Shown here piece after piece: positions 1-13,735 of a stretch of DNA of 64,000 nucleotides (positions are counted from its first letter, which is position 1; each line of letters starts with the position of its first letter). The notes under the pieces are model-generated. The model did not search any database, had not been told where the DNA came from, and worked only from the letters and a program-made list of their open reading frames with translations. Location of the stretch: contig JAQGDQ010000464.1 in NCBI GenBank assembly GCA_030141605.1, positions 117,101 through 181,100 on the forward strand. The letters run 5' to 3'. This DNA comes from Tubiluchus corallicola (lineage: Eukaryota; Priapulida; Priapulimorpha; Priapulimorphida; Tubiluchidae). Position numbers and translations under genes: made by a program.

Positions 1-42
1 TAAAAGTTAATTTAGTAATGATAATAATAAATATGATAATTT

Positions 43-82
43 TAATAATAATAATAATGATGATGATAATAATAATAATAAC
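43..82. repeat. (TAA/TGA)n microsatellite
   Basis: Run of AAT/ATG triplets in the intron just before the first visible ELL exon. Ordinary simple repeat. Confidence 0.9.
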
Positions 83-180
83 ATATCATAGGCCAATACT
101 TGGACTGAAATTTTAGTCATGCAAAATATAAATACACGTAGATAAGCATAGTTAATATTATCTATTGTGTCTATTCTTAG

Positions 181-3100
181 ACGGTGGCCATCAAGTACTG
201 TGAATGGTGAATGCTCTCCAACCACCACTGAGAAAAAATCACCGAACTCTTCCATCTCAGAGGTAATTTATGTCAATATACAGGACAAAATATTGTAGGT
301 GTGGTACTTGCCGTGGCAGTTAGTTTGTTTGAGTGAATGAGTTGTCTGTCATTAAGATTCTACTTACAGCAGATTTTTCTTGATTTACCCCGGTATTTAT
401 TATTTATTTGTGCCTTTTTGTTTTTTTGATAACTCGCACACGCATGTGTGTGTGAGTGTGAGTGTGAGTGTGTGTGTGTGTGTGCGTGTGCGTGTGCGTG
501 TGTGTGTGTATGAAAGTCTGTACTACTGTAACAGAGAGGTCAGCTACTGATAAAAATGTCTCCTTGAGTCTATTAGTAAAATCTTTTCAGTTAGGAATTT
601 GTTTGAAAACAATGATTATGTAATATATGGCTGAACAATATTTTATAGTGTATAAAAGACAAGCTTGACTTGTACTACGTTATTTTAACTACATATTGGA
701 TTCACATGCAAAACGACATTCATTATTTTAGAAGATGACCAAAGTGCCATACGCATAGCATGCAGATGCGGATGTGTTTTGGGTGGTGGGGAATCGATAA
801 AATCGGTTTATATTGTTTTGAATCCACCCGTTTATGCGACCTGCGTTATGCGTTATTCTTTGTCTGCAGCTATTCCTACTGATTTTTTTCCGCAGGTGGA
901 AAACGCATCCGCATGCTGGGTAAACGTCACTTAACCTAACTTTCAGCCACTGATTTTTAATTACCTTTGAGATAAACAGGCAAAGTTCATATTTTCCCTG
1001 CACTGTATTCTTGTAGAAATATTGCCAACAGTTGATTGTAAAGTGTACAGAATGACTTGATTTAACGTAAGTTAATCTGTCTGCAAAATCAATAATCAAG
1101 CACTGAAAAAGCACATTGTTGATGCCTTGTAAGGTTGTAGTAGAAACAGATATTTTAACAGCATGCCCACTAGGTTTAACCAATTAAATTACAGCATATT
1201 TTTATATGCTTAGGTGGGGCACACCTCCTGCTATTACTTAGCTATTTTGAATAAACATCTTGCATTCTGTTTCATCACCTTCATTTCACCCACTGCATTA
1301 TGTTTAATGATTGCCATTGCCTCTGTATATATAATAATGTTAGAGTGTGTTACGATAAGGAACCTTCTCATTTTTTATGCACTTTACAGAAACGTTCTAT
1401 GATTACCAGTCCACAAATGTCTAAGAAGAAACGGATATCCTTGTACAATACGTCTCCATCAAGTAATCATCACGCTGCGGATTTGCCTTCTAGAAATGTA
1501 TGCTGTGTTGCAATAAATAAGGCTACAGTCTCACTTCTTTATACTGCCCACTTTGGGACTGCAAAAAATTTGTCATTATAATGAGGTGCATTAATACATA
1601 CATGTCTATGCAAATATAGATGTTTTGTTTTGCTAAATACTGCACGTTAAGCAAGGTTGGCATTATAAAGGTGGCGCTATAATGAAGTTTGACTGTAGAT
1701 AATTGTTCAAGCAAAAAGAGAATTACACATTTTTGCTATTACAATAATTCTAATTTGTAGTTTAATCATTTAAGAGTACGAAGTTACGTACCTGTATGGA
1801 AACCAGAAAAGTATGTAAGAGCGAAAAGCTGTACTTTTCAGTTTTATAAAAGTTTTATGGTGGCCTATAAGAAGTTGTAACACAGTTTCAAAGACTATTG
1901 AGTCAATGTTTGATAATAAAATTGAAAATAAATTTGCAGCACATACATCCTGTGGAAATCTCAAGTTTATCAAAATAAAAACATGCCGAGCTTTTGTTTA
2001 TTTTCTTATAAACATCAGATCCAGATACTAATAGGCTATAAATGCGTATGGTAATGAAAAACAAGGAATAGCAGAAATACACAAATATAGTAGCTAAATA
2101 TATTCATCAAAGATTAGTTAATACCAAGGGAAATTTTGCACTTTTCATTTAAGCAAATATCTGCAAAGAGACTGTAAGTGGACTTGATTATTTATGGGAT
2201 TTTAAATCATGAATCAGCAAAACTTTCATAGACGTTCAGATCCGCAACAGGTCGAACAAAATTTATAATGGTGTGGATACAATGCCATGTTATGTTTGAT
2301 GTTTTTGTTAAAATAAATTATATGCAAGTAAAACCTGCAAACAGTACTTTCGTGAAACTGAATTTACTAGTTTATGTCGACACGGTTATTATGTTTTTAC
2401 AGGAATTGTCCTGTTTGCTTATACGTTTTATTTACTTTTTTATGAAATAGATAAAGAATGGAAAAGCTACGCCAACAAACAAACATGTTTCTCCAGACAG
2501 TCAAGGTCAGGAAAATATTCACAACGGTTTATCTGACGATCATGCTTCTGAATCTGGTTCAGTTCCACATTATAAACTGTAAGTCAACTTGTGACATACA
2601 TACAGTTAGGCTTGCAACTGTATGAGTGAAACATAATGGATAAGGCAGCGTGCTTTCTGTTCATGCTGTAGAGATTGGCAAAGTTCAATGCAGTGCTTTG
2701 TCGATTCGACATGTCAACGATCATTTATTTAAAGGGCAAATTCTTTATGTGGACTATGATTTTTAGGCTATCTTCAGGTCTTCCCTAAAAAGAGCAATCC
2801 AGAGAAATAAAAATTTAGTACTGATCTGCACTTTACAAAGATGTAGTAGTTTTTAATAGTATGCCAGATTACTGAAAGGCTTAATTTCACTAAAGTATGT
2901 TTGCCACCATTTGAGTTCAGTGCTAGTCACATGCTGGACTAACACTCTCCTTACATTACGTGATGACCCGAGCCATTGGTCACTTTTTTGAAAGGTCATA
3001 TCTGTGAAATTTTTCATGTGTAAACTCTACACATTGCAGCCAATACACGCCTATAACTACACCGGAACAGAGAGCACAGTACAAGGCCGATTTCAACGCC

Positions 3101-6100
3101 GAGTATGATGAATACCGTGCGGTTCATGCTTCCCTGGACAAGGTGTCGAAAAAGTTTGCTCAGTTAGAAGACAAGCTAAAAGAAACCCGCAAAGGCAGTC
3201 CTGAATACATTGTAAGTACCGTGGTAATGTACTACTGGTGTTTTAATTGTCAAGAGAGAATTGAGAGAATTGTTTACTTATAATCATTTGCGATTTTGGC
3301 TTCACTGTAAATCTGACTTCAATTATTGGAATATGACTTCAATTATTGGAATATGCGGCAATCCTGTTTTCTTTCACACTCTGTAAATGTATTCTCACAA
3401 CGAAAATATGTCACAGTTTCTGCCTCTTAATACACTAGGTAAGTACAGTAGGTGCCACTTAACAGACTCACTTTGAGATAGAAGTGTTTCGACCCAATTA
3501 ACTGACTGCTTCAGTTAGCCGACTGATGTAGTCTATTACTACTCTAGAAGTATGAGTCATCACTCGTCACTTCAATATGCATCGAAAAGGCTTTAAATGT
3601 ATTTTAGAAATTAATTAATGTCTAAATTATTGGGTGCAATTAGTTAAGAATACTAATTTATATAAGTGATTTAATAAAAAAGGAAATGAAAGAGTAGCAC
3701 AAATCTGATTATTACCGCTAAAAATTACAAAAATTCATGCAAGGTCAGTTGCTTTATTTCTTCACAAAGAAACTGGTTTACGAAATTCTCATAGTGATAA
3801 AAATGTTGAAAATCTGTTGCTGTTATACTGCACATGTTCACGCGAAACACCTAGTCACCTAGTGCTTGAGCTGCAGTTGGTGATGACCTTGTTTCCCTGT
3901 GAAAAGCAGTAGGTACTTCAAAATCAAACTACTAGACAAGTGATTGAATGTTTTGCTTCCTGAAACAAAAAAGTTAACTGTAGTGGATAAGCGGGTGACA
4001 GATTCAAAGCAAAAACCGCTACACTAACATATGAATGCATATTATAAATGTACTGTACCTGCTTACAAACAAAGCTGTACCTAAAAGGACTGTTTCTGCA
4101 TATATTGTAGTAAGCAAAATCGATGTAAAGATGACACAAAAGCAGTAAAAGCTCTTTGGGCACTCACGGGTATCTTATTTTAAGTACGTGAAGGAAAAAT
4201 ATTGAGTCAATTATGCAGAGTTATTTGAGTCAGTTACTGACAGTTTTTATATACATTTGAATATGAGCGGCCAATCACTACGCCTTTTCAAATTTCCTGC
4301 AATTGATGATGATTGTGAAAAAGTCAAAGGTTAAGTGTACCAGACATTGCATTTGTGTACACTTGACAATGCCTCGCAGCCCATGCTATTGTAATAGTAA
4401 CCATTTTAACAGTTAGCTAGAATCTTACCTAGTTCATTTTCTCTTGTTCCTAAGCAAGATCTTGCTAGTAAATCACTCTATGCATAGACTAACACATAAT
4501 TAAGTAAGTCTAAGCTTAAAATGACTGAAGTTATTGCATTGTTGCAGCATATGTCTTTGCTTTATCCACACATCACGTGACATTGCTATGTTGGTATACT
4601 TAACCTTTGACCTACATAACTGTGCAGGCATGCAATAAAACTGTGAAAAGGCTTGTTAAACGACTGATTCTATTAATCGTGAGTCTAATAAACGGCATCT
4701 ACTGTACAAGAATTCTAGGCCTGTCTTCATTATAGAAAACGTTTCTTTGACGTTACTGCTGCATTTTATTCAGTATGCATTGTGGGTTCTGAAATGTGTA
4801 AAAAATTTCGTAAAACAGTTTTGTTTGCTTGTGCCTTCCTTTATAGAAAGTTAAAAATAACACCGACAGAAACTTGTGGTTTTAATACTCAAGTGCAATT
4901 GTAGTTTTATAACTATTGTGCTGACCAAGTGAGTGTCCAGGCATCTGACCATCCTTCCAAAACAAACATTGGATAATGCACTTATTTATTCATTTAGTTA
5001 TTTACCGTGAAGCGAAATGTGTGTCTAATTAAACATGATTAAAATACCAGTGTTTTGCAAACGAAATTGACATCGCTATCTATGCTAACTATTAAGCCAG
5101 CTTTGTTCAATTTAAATTATTGACTGACTTGTGTGTCTGTTTTTGTACCTGTCAGTCTGTTCTCCATGTAATTCTGTAGGTTTGTATTTTCGTTCAGCAA
5201 ATTAGGCGTATACAAATTGTATTATCAACGTTGTAAAGGTAGTCTGTATTAGTATTGTGTGCCACTCAGCTTTGTTTCATTTTAAATGTGTGCTTGCAAA
5301 CGAAAACCACTCGTAAGCCTGCATAGTTTATTTGAAACTACGTTACGATGCTTCAAAGTAGAATGCGCCAGAAATTGGGTCATATGTAATTTTTTTGGTT
5401 TTTTACAAAATCGAAACGCTAAATATATTAGACTTATATTTTAGCATCAATTCATTAGAAAATGTTCAAAAAAGCTAAAAATTTAATTTTATAACACCTT
5501 ACTCTTTTCTCTGGCTAAAATCTGGTATTGCAAAGGTGAAAAACTCAATTTGCTTCAGGGGTTTTTTCTGTTGCCTAGCCCAGATCTTCGTCAGGGAGAG
5601 CCATCTAAATATTTAAATATAACTTCAGCGTGTTCTTGCAAAGTCCGCAGCAACCAACATTTGTGCGTTTGCTAAGTATTTTGTAGAAACGCGACAGAAA
5701 ACAATGGCAAACTTTAACAGCGAGTTTCTCAAGATTATGTTTTTCAGTATGTAACCTGCATATTAACTTCAACACGGATTATCTCAGCTTAGAAATAACA
5801 CAGAATGACGAACTTGGTACCAAAATGATCCTAGTGAACTGGAGATTCAGGATATCTGAATAACTAGAGAAGCTTAATTGCCGACTTATGGATAATTTTG
5901 TTATGCAAGAACACAAATTAATGCTGTGTGCGTTTGTGCAACATTATCAGTCAACCTTTTATTTATGTAACTCTATATCTATGACATGTCTTAATATATT
6001 CAAATTTTATTTACATGTAGAACAACTCCTTGCAAATACAGGGACACCTTCTTGTATATGTTTGTTTTTTTAAGTAAAGAACAATAATGATGATGATAAT

Positions 6101-6286
6101 AATAATAATAGTTGTTTACTAATTTTACAGAAAACTCAAAAGGAGATTCTAAGTGAGTACAAGGCAAATAAAAATGACTGGTATTTAGAACGCAAGAAAC
6201 GCTGGCAGTACTTGCATCACAAGCTAGCTTACATCAAACAACTGGTTATAGAATATGACCGTAACCAAATGGCTGTGGATTTATAG
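181..6286 (+). CDS. ELL: ELL-family RNA polymerase II elongation factor, 3' exons (gene cut by window start)
   Basis: Five exons fit together: 181-262, 1390-1497, 2451-2578, 3040-3211 and 6131-6286 (stop TAG at 6284-6286). Every junction is GT-AG and the phases agree, giving 214 residues of C-terminal protein. The first three exons encode a Ser/Thr/Asn-rich linker with a basic patch (KKKRIS). The last two encode the occludin/ELL homology domain, with the diagnostic FNAEYDEYR core at the start of exon 4 and a helical, Lys/Arg-rich end (YLERKKRWQYLHHKLAYIK) in exon 5. ELL proteins suppress pausing by RNA polymerase II in the nucleus, and this domain contacts the AFF scaffold of the super elongation complex (established for the family). 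The N-terminal ELL domain must lie upstream of the window. The domain assignment is strong. The donor at 1498 (GTATGC) is the weakest junction, and occludin is excluded because no membrane segments precede the domain. Confidence 0.88.
444..510. repeat. (TG)n microsatellite with GAG/CG interruptions
   Basis: Long alternating purine-pyrimidine tract in an ELL intron. No other signal in the rest of this intron (263-1389). Confidence 0.9.
3212..6130 (+). other. Last ELL intron, 2.9 kb
   Basis: Bounded by GTAAGT at 3212 and TTTTACAG at 6130. It has stop codons in all frames, an ATG/AAT microsatellite at 6083-6111 just before the acceptor, and no recognisable gene or mobile element. Confidence 0.7.
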
Positions 6287-6389
6287 CACTAGGAGAAACG
6301 CGGCATCCCGAACAAACGCCATGAAACCGTCCCAGCTGTTGAGAAGCCATGTTGAAACAAGGTTGAAGAGAGAGTTGTTTTTAGTGTAA

Positions 6390-6395
6390 AATAAA
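6390..6395 (+). terminator. Polyadenylation signal of ELL
   Basis: AATAAA 104 nt after the ELL stop codon, in AT-rich 3' flank. Likely the functional poly(A) signal. Confidence 0.7.
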
Positions 6396-8136
6396 GAAAA
6401 ATAGCCTTTTCTTAAGGCTTACCGTACATGTCTTGCCTGGCTTTCAAAATATTATTGTGTGCCATTTTAAGTTGAGTCATAATGGTTACACCTGCCTTGA
6501 ATTCTGACTTGTTTTATGGTGCTTGTTCTAATGCTGTGGTAATTAGACCTCGGACATTTACCTTGGCCCACTCATTGGTCTTTCCCGCTGTGTGTTTGCT
6601 CACGCCATGCGTACAGCAAAATGTTGCATTTGAGAAATGAGAAGTATGGGAAACCTACATTGAGTGGTGTAGATAACCGAAGGGAGTGAATTGACCGTAT
6701 TGCCCATTTGCAAATCTATTCTTGTTTTTTGTTTCCATGCAAATCAGTACAGTGATTTGATTTAATATTGAAACATGATTTTCTGATAATTTGTATATAC
6801 TTTGCGTTCTGCTAGATGTTTCCATTCCACATTGCAGAGGCGTATTTTTCAAAATAATTATTTTAAACTTGACCTTCCCTTGTTGGTGCACTTTTTTTGT
6901 TCGTTTTGAGCAACATGTTTTAGAAGCATTACATTTCCAAAAATCTTGAAGATACTATTATGTCTTACCTATTTTTCTGGGATAAGGTGCAACTTCTGTT
7001 GTACCTGCTCAAATTTTCTTGTATGTGAAAAAATATTCATATGGCATTGAATCAGAGGACAATTTAAATGTTTCACTTGCATATTTCTCATTTTTTGAAA
7101 AATCAAACTGATCCCGGCAAACTCGAATCGAGTAATTCGAGTTGGTTTATCACTTCATGATAAACTGTGATGTGTAAGATTTTCCACGGGGTGTGCATTT
7201 CGGACAATACAGTCATTCCACTCTCTTGGTTGAATATATTTCTTTATGCAAACTATTTTATTAGTTACTCTTGGTTGTAGGACGCAATATTTATTGCCAC
7301 ATTGCAGTTGGTTATTATGTAAATTTAGTTTATGCACTTTTCTAATCAAAATACTGACACAACCTGGTTGGTAGAATAGTGAGTGTATGCGTAATTGTGA
7401 GTGTTACATGCGTGTCATGCAGATGCGCAATTTATATTCCACTTACTATAAGCTCCAGCAAGGGAGTCCGCTGCAACTTTTCCCGGGGGGGGGGGGCAAA
7501 GGGATATGCTCCTACTATCACAATAATTGCTTGAATTATCGCGTCCCGTACGATGAACAGGCTGCGGAGAAATTGTGCAGTACTTCCAGAACGCTCCTTT
7601 CAAGTGTAAAGAATAAGTGAGCCATGGTGAATATTTGGTTGACCACACGTGACGAAACTGCATCTTTTGCATCCCTTTGCATCTTTTTTCAAATCGTGAT
7701 TTGCTACAGGTGTGTAACACTCCACAAGAAGGCTGTGCTTTATGTCACCTGTTAATTTTTAAGCAGAGAATGGAAATTTCCGACACTCCTTCGGGAATTA
7801 ATTATAACGTTGCAGCTTTCAAATCTCTTCGCCCTGAGTTAGAAGGCGTTATCCAGGGGGTGGTAAATGACCTGTTTGCACCGCGCAGCGGACACCCACG
7901 GGCTCCAGGTCTCTCTTGCCAAAACATACGCAATGTTGGATAGGCCAGTGATTTAATTGTTAGGTCAACTATTGATTGTATGTTTCTTTGCTGCAAAATG
8001 TACATCTGTTTATGTATCGGATCAAATCTATCCCTCTTCCAATGCCTGAAATTGTTATGATCTAGTCACTGTAGGTATTGTCATTTTATGGAATTATCTG
8101 ATTTTTACTTGAGTCTTTTCGGACAAGTGATTTCTG
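6396..8136. other. Intergenic, nothing recognised
   Basis: Short open stretches only, none with a start, splice context or known motif. The one local oddity is a run of 12 G at 7485-7496. Confidence 0.6.
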
Positions 8137-9062
8137 TGATAGCCACTCAACTCGTTTCACTTATGCTCGCTCTGCTTCCACATTCTTGTGGGATAGCCAC
8201 TCATCTCATTTCATTTATGCTCGCTCTGCTTCCACAGTCTTGTGGGATAGCCACTCAACTCATTTCACTTATGCTTGCTCTGCTTCCACAGTCTTGTGGG
8301 ATAGCCACTCAACTCATTTCATTTATGCTCGCTCTGCTTCCACAGTCTTGTGGGATAGCCACTCAACTCATTTCATTTATGCTCGCTCTGCTTCCACAAT
8401 CTTGTGGGATAGCCACTCAACTCGTTTCACTTATGCTTGCTCTGCTTCCACAGTCTTGTGGGATAGCCACTGAACTCATTTCATTTATGCTCGCTCTGCT
8501 TCCGCAGTCTTGTGGGATAGCCACTGAACTCATTTCATTTATGCTCGCTCTGCTTCCGCAGTCTTGTGGGATAGCCACTCAACTCATTTCATTTATGCTC
8601 GCTCTGCTTCCACAGTCTTGTGGGATAGCCACTCAACTCATTTCATTTATGCTCGCTCTGCTTCCACAGTCTTGTGGGATAGCCACTCAACTCATTTCAT
8701 TTATGCTTGCTCTGCTTCCACAGTCTTGTGGGATAGCCACTGAACTCATTTCATTTATGCTCGCTCTGCTTCCGCAGTCTTGTGGGATAGCCACTCAACT
8801 CGTTTCACTTATGCTTGCTCTGCTTCCGCAGTCTTGTGGGATAGCCACTCAACTCGTTTCACTTATGCTTGCTCTGCTTCTACGTTCTTGTGGGATAGCC
8901 ACTCAACTCATTTCATTTATGCTCGCTCTGCTTCCACAGTCTTGTGGGATAGCCACTCAACTCGTTTCACTTATGCTCGCTCTGCTTCTACGTTCTTGTG
9001 GGATAGCCACTGAACTCATTTCATTTATGTTTGCTCTGCTGCCACGTTCTTGTGGGATAGCC
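8137..9062. repeat. 54-bp minisatellite, about 17 units
   Basis: About 17 head-to-tail units of 54 bp, each containing TTGTGGGATAGCCACT and GCTCGCTCTGCTTCC. Units differ at a few positions (CAACTC or GAACTC, ATTTC or GTTTC, CACAG, CGCAG or TACGT) and variant types are interspersed. Because 54 is a multiple of three, any frame open in one unit stays open, so long artificial reading frames run through it. One would encode a hydrophobic 18-residue repeat and another a Ser/His-rich repeat. No promoter, splice site or family match supports a gene. Confidence 0.92.
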
Positions 9063-11975
9063 TTTAGTCACTCGCATCTCATTATTTGAATTGCAATTTT
9101 TTTTCAATATCGAAACACAGTTTCTTTATTGTATATTTTCATGAATCCTAAACATACTGTAGCACTCATTAGTTGCTTTTAACACTGCATGCAGACTAGT
9201 TACTTTTGTAGAATTGTTACTCCTCACTCCTGGCACATTAACAAGTAACTTAGTTAGCTTGTTTTGCTAAATTAGTTTACCAAAATTTGTTGTTACAGTA
9301 CTTATGTTGCAAATATGTTGTAAAAAATAGCGTGAAACTTGTATGGATGGATTTGTATTTTGTTTGCAAACTCGAATAAGCAAGAAAAATTATGAACAAC
9401 TGTTAAATGATTTCGAGTGCTAACTATGGGCCTGTTTAATTTCACAAAAATGGATATATTACTGAGCATGTGTGGTAGCTAGTGTGCACTGGCATTAAGG
9501 AATTTGATAATATCTTATAGAAGTAGAATTTTTCTAATTTTGCAACCTTTTTTTGAAGTTAAAAATTGAAGAACTGCAATACAGGGATTTTTTGTTTGTA
9601 CTGTAGTTCCCTGATGATTGCAGCTGGTGCTAATTGTTTTAAAGAATGAACCGCTGCTGATAAGTTATAGTCACTTTTGCAGTTGGTTGGTTCAGGCTTG
9701 TACTTTTTGCAAATTCCTGTAATGTAATCTACTGTATTTGCTGACATTCTCCCTATGTGCATGTATAGTCGACATTTTGGGCTAAAATAAACACTTATGT
9801 AACAAGAGTGGCATACAGCATATGCCTGCAATTCTGGACATTTACTGAGATCAACATTACCATTGTAAATCTCATTTTGCAAAGAAAGCTGTCAGTGTGC
9901 TTTTGTGATAATCATTCGAGCCCAGTCTGTGATCATAGTAAATACTAGTAATAGAGTTTTAATCTTAGACTTACCTATTTTTGTACGTTGTGAGAGATGC
10001 ATTCACTACTGACTTGGTTTCTGTAAAATTAGTGTTCATTCATTAGACAATATTCTAACACGTTTAGTTGCATGCTATAATGTCTGTATTATATTTGTGC
10101 CTTATGCAGTGCCATTATGGAATACTAATTCTTCTACAGATTTTTCTTTTAAAAGTCTGGAACAAGGTAATTTACTTGGAATTTACCTGCCACATAAGTT
10201 TTTTATTTTAAAACGAAAAATCAATACAGTTTACAACAAATTGTCATTCACAGTTAACAGAAGCTATGTAAAGAGCTAATGCAATATCTAAAAGAAAGGT
10301 GTGACTGTCACCTGGCTTTTACCTGTTACATAGTTCAAATTCTCAAAGTTAGTTGTCAATTTTTCCTGTTTACAATTAAATTAATAAATACTGATGAAGA
10401 ACGTTCTCTTTTGGTTCCGAATAAATTTGAGGAAAACTGACACAAGGAAAAGCCCGTTTACAGTCTCTGAACTTTTCTCAGAATTAGTTTGCTTACCAGG
10501 ATGTTCACCATTGTGGGCATAGAATTTATTTAGTAAAATTGAGTAAAATTTTGTAAAATCATTTGAGGCCGTTATGGAAATATGCTCTTATTTAAATAGC
10601 AGGAAAGCACCCCCTTATTTATAAACAGACTTTCACTAACAAGCCTGGTATTGGTTGTATAAAGTTACTCTAGGTAGAAAATACCATGCTGTGTTTTACA
10701 TGTAATTGCAACTACATTGGATAGCCAGCAGTGTTACCACATATAACTTGGAGGCAATGTTTTTAGAATTACTTCAGTACTTTTATTTAGATACAATTGT
10801 ATTATCATTCTAACTGTCACCAAGAAACGTCACGTGTCATTTTATTACACTTAGAAAATCAATTAGTTTTGACCTAAAACCTGTATTATCAATACCTTCT
10901 TTATTGATAATGCAAAATATCTTGTAGTAGCCATTATCATAACAGATGTGCGTATTTAGAAAACAATTTGTGAACTAGTATTTCCGCATTTTTTCTATAT
11001 TAATGATGACAAAGTTAGCCTCTGATTACAGGGTAGTTAAATTATGACAATTGCCCCTGGATTACGATTTGTGATAAAATTTGTTTACATTTATATTGAT
11101 GTTACACACGCGAAGTTTATAGGTATATAATGCAACGAAGGTACATTAATACTAAATCATTAATATTGTTTATAAAATCTTAATTGATAATTAATTGGTG
11201 AGTGAAATCGTGCAATTAAGTTGCGGACATTGTGTTTTTCATTCATAATTAACTCAGTAATTAATTTTGACCTATTACGCTTATTTTGTTTTAAAGTGTG
11301 CCTGAGTTATGTTAGATTGCAATAAGAAAAAACCACACAAACAAATTTATGAATAAAGCAATATCAAAGTGCATTTAGTTACTTCTGCTGTTTTATTTCA
11401 TTTTAACTTTTCATATGCAGTTTTTTTCGTTGTTTACTATGAATTTCTCGTTGTAGGATGAGGAAACTAATCATTGTTTATTAAAGAAAACATAATTACG
11501 TACATAAATATATTACTTACAACTGCGTAAAGTTACTGACAATTATTTATCAAGGGAACAATTAATATGTGAACAATTAATGCGAAACTGCTTGCAGCTG
11601 AGCTGACTGATACATCCAAAAACCCATCTTCCTCATTGCTCGCTGTTAACTGATTTTGTGATATATTTGTAAAAGCAGTATGATTAAAAATTTAATTTAG
11701 TCTTAGTACAAGACTTAGTAGATTATTTGATTTGCTTCTGCAATACAATGTGTGTGTGCGCGCGCGCTCGCGTGCAAGTGCGTGTGTGTAAATAATTATA
11801 TGTCTATAATAATACTTTGTTAGCCACAAAATGGATTACAATAAAATCACAATCCTCAGTGTTAAGCATAATTAAGAATTATTAAAATCTGCTAAAGGCA
11901 AACTATAAACTACTGTGCATAAAAGTAAAACTAGAAAGAACTAGAAATGCACATTTACTTGCGTAGATACAATAG
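9063..11975. other. Intergenic, nothing recognised
   Basis: AT-rich sequence without supported coding potential. It holds a TG/CG alternating tract at 11749-11790. Confidence 0.6.
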
Positions 11976-12189
11976 GTGCATGATACAATGTATAGGAGCA
12001 ATGTAAGTAAAGTACATAATAAACGTAAGACAAAGTTTACATTAATTTATTACAATATACTTATAATACGTGATACAATACATGGGCATAATATAACAAG
12101 TAAAATACATAATAACAAAGACAAAATTTACATAATAAACACATTACATTCAACAATAATACACAACAGAAATTACGTCTAGATTACCG

Positions 12190-13735
12190 TTTTAATTTAC
12201 GAATGAATTTTGAATTTATAATTAAGGAAACATTTCTTAGTTATTGGGGACGTCAACATACAAAATTTATTAAATAAGTTAACATCATTTACATGAGTTG
12301 GTTTTTGAAATCTACTTAGTTGGTATTTTTTTAGTTTTTTCTTGAATATAGTCAGTGATTTTGACTATTTAATGGCAGATGGGAGCAGATTTATTAGCAT
12401 TTGCCTACCGAATTACCAAATTTATTGTTTGTTTGAATTTGCTTTAGGTTATGAGTACGACTATTCTGATTAGTAGCTGACAAGAAAGGGAGTTTGTTAT
12501 TTTTGAAGGGAATTTTGAGACTATTGATATGCCTAAGAATGCCAAAGTAAGATAATCTCGTTGAGATTCTGGGGATTTTCATTAAAGTTGTTAACTCTAT
12601 TTTTGTGGGCGCTTTATAAGAGTAGCCAGAAATCAGTGTTAGTGCGTAGTTTTGCAGTGTGTTTAATTTTGAAAAATATTCTGTTGACGTTTTGTAGTAG
12701 CATGCAACCACATAAAAAGTGCAGCATTACTAATGTTTAATAAATAAGAATTTTTGTGTTTTGTCAATTGTCGTCTAACTTGGCGTGGATAAGATATACT
12801 GGCTGCCATCTTTTTATTGATTTGATTAAAATGTTCATGCTAATTTAATTTATTATCTGCTGTTATGCCTAAGAATTTGACAGTGTCTACTTGTTCTATA
12901 ATATTTTTACCTACTTTTAACGAAATATCTGTTAATGGATTAGTAAAGAGTGAGAAAACCATGAATTCAGTTTTTGCACTATTCATTTTGCACTAAACAT
13001 TCAGAAGTGATGTTTTCTATATCTTGTTGTAGTTTATGTTTAGCTGTTATTGAATTTTTGTGTGCTGCATAGATAGTTGTATCGTCTGCATATTGTGTTA
13101 TACCAGAATTCTGCAAAACAGTGCAATTTTATTCACATAAAGGCAGAACAACAGAGGTCCTAGTACTGTTTCTTGTGGTATGCCTCTTATTAGTGTATTC
13201 TACGTTGAATATAGTTTTATTTAGTTTTACCCTTTGTTTTCTGTATTGAAAATATTTTTGTATTAGCTTGAGAGACGTGTATCAAAGCCTAAGTGACGCA
13301 AGTTTCTGATTATTAGGTCGTGATTAACAGAATCAAATACTTTTCTAAGATCTAAAAAAGTAGCCATGACATACTCATTATTGTCTCAGTTCTATCGCCA
13401 ATTTTCCGAGGCGTTAATAGTTGCGTCTATATAGTAGAATGTTTTCTGAAGCCTAACTGACTATTTGCAAGAAGTTTATTGTATTCAACATAATTATTTA
13501 TTTGTTTGCACATTATTCTTTCAAAAACTTTGCATAGTCCATGTATTACTGAAACAGGTCTGCAGTTTTTTGGGTTGTATTTCTTATCATTTTTACATGT
13601 ACTAAAATTCGTATGCAAGGTGTGGTCTTACAATACTACTAACACAATCTTTGAGAATTTTTGTTGGGATATCAATAACCACTGTTTTTCTATTTTGCAA
13701 ATGTTTTCATTTTTATGAATACTGTGGTTATTTAG
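12190..13735 (-). mobile_element. Degraded non-LTR (LINE) retrotransposon, RT 3' part
   Basis: On the minus strand, broken frames retain LINE reverse-transcriptase landmarks in order: IPTKILKDC near 13680, NCRPVSV followed by KVFERIM and LGFRKHST (13427-13618), a GIPQ..VLGPLLF block near 13147-13182, the catalytic YADD at 13081-13092, FLGI..D..LNW near 12850, and a C-terminal LQNYALTLISG/LSYFGIL region (12394-12711). Motif order and style suggest the CR1/jockey group. Frameshifts and stops between blocks, and a deletion between the first two, show it is dead. A direct duplication of about 90 bp at 11976-12165 lies beyond the 3' side and may be tail sequence. Confidence 0.82.

Noticed and set aside
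8088-9089. 333-codon frame encoding 17 hydrophobic 18-residue repeats
   Set aside because: It is a by-product of a 54-bp tandem repeat without in-frame stops; a second frame is open too, and there is no promoter, splice or family support.
9559-9882. Cysteine-containing 107-codon frame on the minus strand
   Set aside because: Begins at TTG without a supported ATG or splice context, and no family is recognised. Probably chance.
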